Shown here one piece after another: positions 54,031 to 62,976 of a stretch of 64,000 nt of DNA. Below the pieces are notes generated by a model. The model worked only from the letters and a program-made list of their open reading frames with translations. It was not told the origin of the DNA and did no database searches. A program made the translations under genes and the position numbers. The stretch's first letter is position 1. Every line of letters begins with the position of its first letter. Source of the stretch: Thalassia testudinum (lineage: Eukaryota; Streptophyta; Magnoliopsida; Alismatales; Hydrocharitaceae); assembly GCA_037157565.1 (NCBI GenBank), contig JAZHRO010000036.1, forward strand, positions 19,890,501-19,954,500, read 5' to 3'.

Positions 54031-55893
54031 TCAGCCAAGCGGGAAATGCGATGGAGAGGGGATGGTCAAATCAGCGGAGTTTTGTAAGACAAGCACCTTG
54101 ATTAAGAGCCTGGTTGGTCCAACCAGGTGCTTGTTCAGATCAACAGGCTGATGATGCAGCCCAAACCCACTCAATCTGGCGGGTTGATAGATGTGGATAA
54201 AAAGGTGTGGAGCCCACCATAAACTATGAAGCTCAGATGGATGTGGAAGTGTAAACGCAGGGTTTGGCTGAGTCGAATCAGCCTGGTCAGAGTAGGGACC
54301 CGTAGAATAATCAATGAATGACACGGAAACCCTACAGGGGTGATCAGAGAATGATAGAGCATGGTATGTAGTCTGATCAATGTTCGAAACCCGATGTGGA
54401 AATGCAATCGGCTTGGTGAGAGGTGAATCTGAATAGAAATTGAGTCCGGTTGCGGGTCGGGGTTTGGGAGAGGTTTTGATCCGTTCTGTGTGTGCGGACG
54501 AGGTGGCCATTGTGTACGAGGGCTCTTCTAGAAACAGATGATAGGTGGTTTTCTGTAGAGAGTCCTCTGGGTAACTATCAAATGCCAGAAGAGTGTTTGT
54601 AGGATGAAAGAAATTGGATTCGAGAAAAAATTTGGATTTTGGGTTACAATCACTCTTGGCATTTTCTGTTTTTGGTTCCTGAGGATCGAAAAGGAATGAT
54701 TCTGTGTTATCAGTGATCTCGGGAATCAGGACCTCAGAGTCAGAGTCAGAGTCAGAGTCATGTGAACTGAGGTCGTAGATAGGCCTGGCGTGTTCAGGAA
54801 GGGGAATCTCTCCGCAATTATAGTCAGATCTGAAATTGTCGGAGAGTTGGCGAAAATGATCATGAATTCCACCACAGCAGAAATCATCAGATGTGGAATC
54901 AGCAGCCTGACTGGGTTCTAGCCTATATGTCAATTCTGGGCTCAAAAAGGTGTTCTGTTCAAGCTCGAAGCTGGTAGGATAGAGCCCATTAAAACCTTGC
55001 TCATCCAATTCCTCAGTTTCTGTATCATAAATTGGCATGTTTTCTGAAAAATCGATCAGATTTCCTGAGGATGTTGGAGAGGGATATTCATTAAATAGAG
55101 GCCCGGAATCATATTCTGTAAAAATTTGATCTTTCTCATAAAGGGCCTCATAATCTTCCCAATAAGTTTCAGATCTAGGTTCTAGGCTTAGGATGTGGGT
55201 AGAATTATTAGAACCTAAGTCCGAATAACCTTCGAGGGTCACCTTATCAAAACAAGGGGTGGAATTTATACCCTCCAGAGGTTCAACTCTACTCTTGTTA
55301 TTGCAGGAGTCTTGGAGTTCTAAGCTTGGTGATTCATGGCCTAGGGTTGGCTCAGCATTGTTTTCTCCTGCAACTTCCCAACCTATTTTAATGCTATCTT
55401 CTATTTGGGTTGGGAGTCGACAACCACCTTGTGCCTCAATCCCGAGGTCTGGGAAACTGGATTGATTCTTAGTACTGTTCCAAGATGACTCATCCTTTGT
55501 TTCTGGTATATACGGGTATTTCTGGTTGATAATTTGTTCTACTGGTTTCATCATTTCTACCCGTTTCATAAGGGCATCTTGGTGTTGTTCCCAAAGTACA
55601 GGATTTGTCAAGCATTGAAGGTATTCAGATTGGTGTAATTTTTCCATCTCAATGTATCCTGTCATGAGCATATCTCGGGTTGATCCTTTTGAAATTTCAG
55701 TCAATAGAATTTGGGCACAGTTTATGATGAAGGCTGTGGTTGTTGGGACATCAACCTGAATATCTCCTATTGGTGTTGAGGTTTTTTTTTCTTCTTTTTC
55801 ATAGAATTTTATGGCATCCTCGATCATTTTATCTTTCATAGATCTCCGATATTCAGGTTTCTTGAATGGTGGTCTTAGGTGGTTTGGCTGCAT
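54031..55893 (-). CDS. LARD-1 protein of unknown function (about 620 residues)
   Basis: The only long intact ORF in LARD-1. The open frame reaches 55917, but the first ATG is at 55893 (MQPNHLRPPFKKPEYRR); the upstream TTG start is not needed. The first 130 residues are charged and look helical (KDKMIEDAIKFYEKEEKK; EYLQCLTNPVLWEQHQDAL). The middle is acidic and Ser-rich, with YDSGPLFNEYPSPTSS, PIYDTETEEL and a SDSDSDSE run near residue 400. No CCHC knuckle, gag domain, protease, RT or integrase motif, signal peptide or membrane segment is seen. A decayed homologue in E (61484-62976) is about two-thirds identical over the first 130 residues. The leader is shared with M1 up to the gag start, so it takes the place of gag. 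A role as capsid or RNA-binding adapter is only a guess. Confidence 0.8.
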   Translation of the reverse strand: MQPNHLRPPFKKPEYRRSMKDKMIEDAIKFYEKEEKKTSTPIGDIQVDVPTTTAFIINCAQILLTEISKGSTRDMLMTGYIEMEKLHQSEYLQCLTNPVLWEQHQDALMKRVEMMKPVEQIINQKYPYIPETKDESSWNSTKNQSSFPDLGIEAQGGCRLPTQIEDSIKIGWEVAGENNAEPTLGHESPSLELQDSCNNKSRVEPLEGINSTPCFDKVTLEGYSDLGSNNSTHILSLEPRSETYWEDYEALYEKDQIFTEYDSGPLFNEYPSPTSSGNLIDFSENMPIYDTETEELDEQGFNGLYPTSFELEQNTFLSPELTYRLEPSQAADSTSDDFCCGGIHDHFRQLSDNFRSDYNCGEIPLPEHARPIYDLSSHDSDSDSDSEVLIPEITDNTESFLFDPQEPKTENAKSDCNPKSKFFLESNFFHPTNTLLAFDSYPEDSLQKTTYHLFLEEPSYTMATSSAHTERIKTSPKPRPATGLNFYSDSPLTKPIAFPHRVSNIDQTTYHALSFSDHPCRVSVSFIDYSTGPYSDQADSTQPNPAFTLPHPSELHSLWWAPHLFIHIYQPARLSGFGLHHQPVDLNKHLVGPTRLLIKVLVLQNSADLTIPSPSHFPLG

Positions 55894-56992
55894 ATTTGGA
55901 TTAGGTGGTGGAATCAAGATGTGGAATCAAAGGCTTCGATGTAGACTCGTGTTGTGCCAAGATGGAAGAAGGGAGTATCAGAGGAAAGATTAATGTGGTG
56001 GTGCTGCATAAACAAGGGAACTGAGGCCTAACCTCAGGGCAAGTGAATTCCTAAGGGAGGATTCAAGGACCTCCTTCCAAGCATATACTGAAGGATGTGA
56101 TGAGATTAAAAGGTGCTGGACCCAATCAAGACACCCAAAAATGTGTTGGGTGACTATAGAGGTGCGGGGCAGATGGACCCCTTGATCAGAAAGATCGTCC
56201 ACCTGAGAATTACTTGGGCAGCCAGAGAGGGAGAGTCCCGCGAAGACCCCTACACGGTAGAGCGTCCCCACGGGTTACAGGGTTTCCCCCACCCGACCTC
56301 TCTTGTCACTGCGGTTCCAGGTAGACCAGAATGGGGATCTTGACCTCTTAAGTCTACCAATTTTAAGATCAGGGTGCTTAAGGTTTCACTTGAACTTTAG
56401 TCTTTTTAGGTGCAAAGAGTGACCTAATTTAAGGTTGGTTGACCCAAGGGGTCAACTTTACCTCTTGTTTTCTTTAAGAGCTTTTAGGTCCTGTCTTTTT
56501 AGGGTTCAAGTGTTTAGAGAGAGCCAATTGTTTAGGATTTTTCTTGTTAATTATTTTCAATCAATGGCTTGGGCACACCTCTTTTGGATTTCCTCAATTC
56601 TTGATTAAGGGGTGTGTCTCTACTGAAATCCTAATGTTTGACCTTATGTTGGCTCTTCTTGGTCCATTTAACTCTTTGTTGGGCAATTAGGGCTCAAGCA
56701 AGAATGTGTTAGCCCTTAAATACCCTTAATAGTGTGCAGGAGTGATGAGTTGAAAACATGCAACTCTTTATGGTTACTAAGTATGGAAGACAGGTTAGCC
56801 CTATATTGCTTGTTCTTTTCTTTTCTTCCTCTTTAGAGTTTAGGGGTTAATAGTGAGAGGAAAGATTTACCTGTCTTCGGAGTGGTTGTCGTGTGGTTGC
56901 TTGTCTTCTTGAGTTCCTGTAGCTGCACAAAAGAGAGGAGATTATCAGAAATTAAAAGATACAGGAATTTTTACCTCTAGAATAGCCGTTGC
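55894..56992 (-). other. LARD-1 leader
   Basis: Next to the ORF, about 130 bases match the M1 leader (31927-32077). Further up, 56000-56345 closely matches E 61141-61383, including a short ORF (56271-55990; LYRVGVFAGLSLSGCP) with a counterpart in E at 61217. Near the primer site a CAGGTAA word that could act as a splice donor is shared with E (60466). No other gene. Confidence 0.7.
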
Positions 56993-57010
56993 TCCCCGGC
57001 AGCGGCGCCA
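56993..57010 (-). other. LARD-1 primer-binding site, tRNA-Asp type
   Basis: The minus strand reads TGGCGCCGCTGCCGGGGAGC starting 3 bases after the LTR end. It differs at about one internal position from the tRNA-Asp complement. It proves minus orientation. Confidence 0.9.
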
Positions 57011-57013
57011 AAA

Positions 57014-59823
57014 TGAAACGTCGCGGCAACCGGGTTTGAGGGTTTTGGTTTTGTTATAACGTTGTAGTAAAGCCGGTTATTACCAACATTTCAAATATAA
57101 ATTTTTTTACTCGGAAAATGAAAGAGTTCCCGAGGTCGAACTCAGGGAGCAAGTCGTATTCTAGAGATATACATGTTTCTTTTACAAAATAAAGAGAGAG
57201 GGAAAGAATTTGTTGTGATGTTCTTCTTTCTTTCTTTTCTTCAGATCTCCTTCTTCTTCTTTGTTCTGCAGAGGTGATGTTCCTCTTCAGATCTCCTTCT
57301 TCTTCTTCCTTGGTTTCTGACTTGGCCTCTCTTCTTCTTTTTCTGCAGTCTCTTCTGTGAATGTTTCTTCTTCCTTTCTTTCTTCAGATCTCCTTCTTCT
57401 TCTTCCTTATGGCTGCAGAGCTTCTACCTTCAGCTACTAAGTCTTCCTTTCTTCTTCTTCTGCTTTGGCCGTTGCTCTTCTTTTCTTTCTTTCTTTAGCC
57501 TGCCTTCTTTCCTGCTCTGGCTGCTGACCTTCCGTCGTCTGACCCGGTGCTTCGACGACTTAACTATGCATTTGCTACAGTGCAGCTCCTTCTTCTTCGC
57601 CTGCACTTCTTCTTCCGCGGGTCTTCTTCTTCTCCTGCACACTTCAGAGTTTCTCGTCAGAAGCAAAACCTACTCTACCCTCCCCCCCCCGCGTCTCTCT
57701 TTCTCTCTGAAACCACTCTTGGGAAAGCTCTCCCAGAGCTACCGGGTAACCGGGTTCGGATCAGGCCCGGTTCCAGGCCCACCGGCGTGCGTGGTGGGCG
57801 AGGAGTGCAGGTCAGTCGAGTCGGGTCGGGTCGGTTCGGGTCAGGTCCGCGGGGCGTGAGCGCGGACGAGACCGGGTAACCGGGCGGGTGAAGGGGACCT
57901 CACCCCGTGTACTGAGGCAGTAAGGCTACTGCACTTTTGCATCTTATGTCGCTGCGGCTCTTCCGGCGTTTCCGAGGTGGGACTAAACGGCCCACCTCAA
58001 TTGCGCGCCCGCAGCGGGGAATTCAGCAGGAGATGGCAGCGTCACGCGGAGTTTTCTTCCTCGGCTGCGAACCTGGTGTTTTGCCAAAACTCCTCGCAAG
58101 GCCTGGGAGTGAATCTGGGCTTGGCGCTGAGCGTGGCGCGCCTGTAGCTGCAGGCGGAAGCAGGTCCTCCTGCGCGTCAATGGCGGCGGAGGTCGGGTGG
58201 CCTGTCCACAAGAAAATGTCCTCTCGGCCTAATCAGAGAGTGCCAGGAGCTTCGCCAGGGTGCGGCGAAGCTCGTGTGGGTGGTGGCGAGGCGCGGGGCG
58301 GCGTGCGAGGGCTGCCCTAGGTCGGACTGTGGGTCGGAGGATGGGTCTGTTCGGTGGAGTTGCAGAGGGTGATGTGGGGGGAGTGGCAGGGCGGAGGTTG
58401 ATCAGGGTGAGGAGGCGGAGGTCCTGCGGTGGTCGGCGAGCCGTGTGGGTCGCTGAGGTGATGGGAGCGGCTCGCCGGAGGGTGGTCGGAGGCGAAGGGG
58501 GTGAAGGTGGTCAGGGTCGGTCGAGGGCTTAATTGACTAAATTGAAAGCGGGGAAAGAAAGAGGAGGAGAAGGGAAGTAGTTCTAACTTACTTGCAGGGA
58601 CGAAGGGGGAGGAACAGGGCAACAGTCGTATCGACTGTCGCCGGAGAAGACGATGCCCAGTGGGGGGAGGACGGCGGTGACGACGAAGCAGAGGCAGCGC
58701 GCGCCGGTATTGCGCGACGCGGGAAGAGCAGGGGAAGAAGTCTCTGCTGCTGGTATTGCGGCAGAGCGAAGAGGAGGAGGAGGAAGAACCGCCGGAGCTG
58801 GTGGGCGTCTGCCGGAGTGAGAAGAGAGGAAAGTTGGGGGTTTTCTCCGTCAGATCCAGGCTGCCCTGGTCGGTGGAGCAGCGGGGGGTATTTATAGGGA
58901 TGAAACAGGGAGGAAGGCGGAGGGAGACGACGTGTCTCCCTCGCCGGAGAATGGTCGGAAACACGAACCCATACCGTCCGTGCGTTCGCACGGCCGGTAT
59001 GGTGGGCTACAATGACCAGGGGGGTGCCCCTGCGACGGCTGACGACGCAGGGCACCCCCGGTTTACTTGCCAGGTCCCCCACCTCACCCTGCGCGGCGCC
59101 ATGCTCCGCGCAAGGTCGCCGGAGCATGGTGCTGGCAGGGTTTTGTAGGAGGGACCTGATTGCAAAGAACGAAGGAGAGTTAGGGGCCAAAATGCGAGGG
59201 TTCAAGAGTTGAGGGCCAAAGAGTAAATATATGAGGACCAAAGTGTAAAGTCGGTCAAGGAGGTTTCTTCTTAGGCTCAAGTTTTTATACATGACTAATT
59301 AGGACCTAAGGAATCTGATGGTGAATTTCATTTTCATCTTAAACCTTGTTCGACCGGTCAATTTGCGCAAAAACCCAAATTAAGTTATTAATTGGGCATG
59401 GTTCTCAATGTAGGTCAAAATGGGTTCTAAAGGCCAAATTGAAGGTTCTAAACCCTAGAGATTATTTTTATATGAATTTTAGAGGGTTTATTCTATTTTT
59501 ACTTTGCCTCGAACCTTGTGAATTGAAGTGGGTTGCTTTAGGGTTACAGATTTATCATTTAGTTTCTTGGAAGTGCTGTAGCCCTTGCTAGATCATCTCA
59601 TCCCACTTTTATTCTTATTAAGTTGCTTTGACCTATGTTTGGGCCCTGAATTACCCTGTATGCAGATTATACTGGTAAAATTGCACTTTTACCCCTTATG
59701 ACTTGTTTTCTTCTCAAACTCAGAATTCTCTGAGTTAATCCTTTCCTTGAGATATGTAGGAGCTTTTATCCTTTGTATTAGGTCAAAATGAGCTAGTTAT
59801 GGCTCATGATGAGGTTCTCATCA
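57014..59823 (-). repeat. LARD-1 5' LTR (right on plus strand)
   Basis: About 99 percent identical by eye to 49663-52472. Minus-strand TATA box (TATAAATA) at 58889-58896. It begins, on the minus strand, with hairpin TGATGAG/CTCATCA (59807-59823). Confidence 0.95.
58889..58896 (-). promoter_or_regulatory. TATA box of LARD-1 5' LTR
   Basis: Minus strand CCCTATAAATACCCC; identical in the 3' LTR at 51539-51546. Confidence 0.7.
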
Positions 59824-60311
59824 AAGGAGCCGCACCAAAGAAAGGGAAAGAAAGAACTGAAGGAGAAAAAAAGGCTAAAGAGGAAAACAAAAGGAAAGAA
59901 AGGCTAAGGCAGGAATCAGAAGAAGAGAAAGAAGACAGAGAAAGGAAGAAGAAGAAAGAGAAGAAGAGAGATTGCAAGAGAAATCAGAGAAGAAGAAGAA
60001 AAGCACTGTAGCACATACTTTTATGTCGTCTGATTTTATAATCAGACGTCCAATTTTCCATAAGTCCTCATTATATCTCTTGCTACATTTATTCCTATTA
60101 TCCAAATATTCATGCTTTATATTTTTCATTAGATTTTTGAGTAATATTATGTGTTCAAATTACATTCATTGATTTAGTGCATGAATTCCATTTGCTTCCT
60201 GTGTTCGACCTCAGACTTAAAACTTCAAGTAATAAAATCTATTTGTTTTCGAGTGATTTCAACTATACTACGACGCATCGATTTTAAAACATTGATCTCA
60301 CCCGCTAAACA
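59824..60311 (+). repeat. E 5' LTR, second part
   Basis: GAA-rich to about 60010, then AT-rich U5. The reverse complement aligns with the start of M1's left LTR at 739-1040 (CTACAGTGCTT, TAGTATAGTTGAAATC and GATCAATG blocks). It ends GCTAAACA just before the primer site, so the LTR totals about 2.78 kb, like LARD-1. Confidence 0.87.
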
Positions 60312-60314
60312 TTT

Positions 60315-60334
60315 TGGTGCCATTGCTAGGGAGC
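60315..60334 (+). other. E primer-binding site, tRNA-Asp type
   Basis: TGGTGCCATTGCTAGGGAGC starts 3 bases after the LTR end, a mutated version of the tRNA-Asp complement with about three changes. Confidence 0.8.
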
Positions 60335-61483
60335 AACGCGTAATTCATCACTAGTCTCTGCATTATTTTGATTATATTTGAGCATTAACTTGCCCTATTT
60401 GTTTTATTGTAATTTTGCAAGGTGTTTCACGAGGAGATCTCCCATGCAAATCAACCACTCCAGGGCAGGTAACCTCTCTATTCTGCCCAAATCAATCCTC
60501 CTAATCTTGGGAAGACGAAAAGGAAACAATCAAATTATGAATCACCTGCATTCTTTTTATAATAATTATCATTTAAAAGGCTAGTTTCCTAATTTGTGAA
60601 AGTTTTTTTTCACATCTTTTTGGAGTTGAAGTGATTCTATTTAGAGATCCTACCCCAAAAATTTTGGTACCTATTAGGGATTACGCTTAATTTCTAATCT
60701 TCTTGGACTACGCATTTCTTGTTTGAAGTCCAAGAAGAACATTTAACCCATAAAAGGACTTGGAAATAGAGCCAAATTAGGGTTTCTACATTAGGGTTTT
60801 GGTGTGCTAGTTCATACCTGCATGCATAAAAGGAAACAAACCCGCCCACATTTGTGTGCTACCCAAGCCCTTGATTTAAAAGATTTAATCAAGAAAAACC
60901 CTAAAATCAGATTCTAAACTCACTTGAATCTTAAAAACCTTGGACCTAATAACCTGGGAGCCAAATTAGAGTGACTTCTATGTCTCAACCTAGAGTCATT
61001 CTGCCATTTTTAGGGCAGGTCAAGTGAAGTTGGACTACATTGTAGGCCAACTAACCTCCAAGTTAGGTCACAAGTCCAAATAACTGCTAATTCAAGTGAA
61101 ATCAAAGGCACAAGTTAGGAGATAAAACTGGTAGACTTAGGGGGTTAAAATATCCATTCTGGTCTACCTGGACCCTCAGTGACAAGAGAGGCTAGGTGGG
61201 GGAAATCCTGTAACCTGTGGAGGTGCTCTACCATGTTGGGGTCATTGCGGGACTCTCCCTCTTTGGCTGCCCAGGTAATTCTCAGGTGGACGACCTTCTG
61301 ATCCAAGGGTATCATCCCCCTCGAACTTCCATATTCATCCAAACATCTTTGGGTGCCTTGATTGGGTCAACATCACATCCAGTCCCTCATCCCTTCTCTT
61401 TAGGGCACACACATAGATTTTCAGTGGGATTCTCTATTCAGATCAAATCACTTCGATACAAACTTGAATTCTGATTCTACGTC
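60335..61483 (+). other. E leader
   Basis: AT-rich leader; the last 340 bases match LARD-1's leader (56000-56345, minus). It includes a CAGGTAA word near 60466 and a short ORF at 61217-61474 whose start (LYHVGVIAGLSLFGCP) is conserved. No other gene. Confidence 0.7.
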
Positions 61484-62976
61484 TTGATTCCACCATCGGA
61501 TCCAAAAATGCAGCCTGGTTACTTAGGAATACCATTCAAGAAACCTGAATCACAAAGATCCATGAGAGATAGAGCGATTGAGGATGCCCTTGAATTTTAT
61601 GAAATTGAATACAAAACCTCAAAGCCAGTAGGGGACATTCAGGTTAGTGTACCAACAACAACAACCTTCATTATAAACTGTGCCCAATTGTTATTAACAA
61701 AAGCAACAAAAGGATCAACCCGAGACATTCTCATAACAGGATACATTGAGATAGAAAAATTACATAACTTTGAATACCTCCAATGCATGACAAATCTTGC
61801 ACTTTGGGAACAACACCAAGATGATCTTGAAAGATGGGAAGAGATGATGAGATTATTGAAACAAGTTATCGATTAGAAATACCCGTACATGCCGAAATAG
61901 ATAATGAACCATCTTGGAATAGTATTGAGGACCAATCTGATTTCCCAAATCCTGGGTTTGAGGCACAAGGTTGTTGTGGATTCCCAACCTAGATGGAATA
62001 CAACATGCCTGATCTTGAATTAGGTTGGGAGGTCCCAATTGCAAGAGAACACGATTTTGAGCCAGCCCTAGATCCTAGGTCATTAAGCATAGAATTCTAA
62101 GACTCCTACAATGATGAGATTAAAATAGAAGCTCTCGAGGGTGTAAATCCTGCCCTTTATTCTGATAAGGTGACCCTCGAAGGCAATTCTGACCTAAATT
62201 CTAGTAATTCAACCCACATCTTCAGCCTAGAATCTGGATCTAAATCTTATTGGGAAGATTACAAGGCCCCGTATGACGAAGATCAAAGTTTAAATGAAGA
62301 GTATGATTCTGGGCCTTTATTTGATGAATATCCCTCTCCAACATCCTCAGAGATACAAATCAACTTTTCAGAAGTCACGCCAATCTACGATACAAAAACC
62401 AAGGAGTTGGAAGAGTGGGGTTTTGATTGGGTATTTCCTACGATCTCAGCTCACATAATTCATTCTCCGATTCTGACTCTGAGGTTCCAAATCCCGAGAT
62501 CACTGATCTAAATTCAGGTTCCAGTGAGATGGAATCATTTCTTTTCGATCCTTAGGGATCAAAACCAGAAAATGCCAAGAGTGACTGCAACCCAGAGTTC
62601 GAATCCTTTCTTGACTCAGATTTTCCTCATCCTATAAACACTCTTTAGGGATTCACTTTTGAATCTGATGGCTACTATGAGGACTCTCTGAATGAACCCA
62701 CCTGTAATTCCTTTATAGAGGATCCCTTATACACAATTCTTATTGAAGCCACCTCCTCCGCATATACAGAACCTATCCAAACTCATTTTCAACCCTAACC
62801 TACAACTGGACTCAATTCTATTCTGATTCCCTCTTACTGAGCCGATTGCAGATGATTCGCCTCCACATCTTTATCAGGTTTCGGAAATTGATTAGATCAC
62901 AAATCATGCTCCAACATTCTCTGATCACTCCTATAGGGTTTCCGCATTATCCACTGATAACTTTATGGGTCCCTAC
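61484..62976 (+). pseudogene. E homologue of the LARD-1 unknown protein
   Basis: The open frame begins at 61484 with a TTG codon; the first ATG is 61508, aligned with the LARD-1 ATG. The first 130 residues follow LARD-1 closely (FKKPESQRSMRDRAIEDAL, STRDILITGYIEIEKLH, LALWEQHQDDLE). A stop at 61874-61876 and a frameshift near 61895 lead to PSWNSIEDQ, EGVNPALYSDKVTLEG and EEYDSGPLFDEYPSPTSS. About 100 residues are missing near 62450, a second shift follows, and later stops include one near 62551. Homology ends at 62976 where a new LTR starts. Function unknown. Confidence 0.78.

Larger units (their letters stand above)
49663..59823 (-). mobile_element. LARD-1, young non-autonomous Athila-derived element (10.2 kb)
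   Basis: Both LTRs are 2810 bp (49663-52472 and 57014-59823) and differ by roughly 20 substitutions and a few indels by eye. The tRNA-Asp primer site at 56993-57010 (minus) and polypurine tract at 52473 fix the orientation. The 4.5-kb internal region has one long ORF and no recognisable gag, protease, RT, RNase H or integrase. This is the definition of a large retrotransposon derivative (LARD), here with a private protein. It sits in the GAA-rich part of E's LTR. Flanks are CAAAA and AAGGA, so no perfect target duplication is read. Confidence 0.9.
47373..62976 (+). mobile_element. E, M-family element with LARD-type unknown ORF, split by LARD-1
   Basis: E reads on the plus strand. Its 5' LTR starts TGATGGGAAC at 47373, is interrupted at 49662 by LARD-1, resumes at 59824 and ends GCTAAACA at 60311. 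The primer site follows at 60315. The leader (60335-61483) and a decayed homologue of the LARD-1 protein gene (61484-62976) come next. No gag domain, RT or integrase is visible. At 62977 a new LTR-like sequence starts. The 3' part and 3' LTR lie outside the window, so the right target duplication cannot be checked (left flank CTGGC). Confidence 0.82.

Noticed and set aside
58588..59292. A 234-residue minus-strand ORF in the right LARD-1 LTR
   Set aside because: The left LTR copy is broken into shorter ORFs by single-base indels, so the frame is not maintained; treated as chance in GC-rich DNA.
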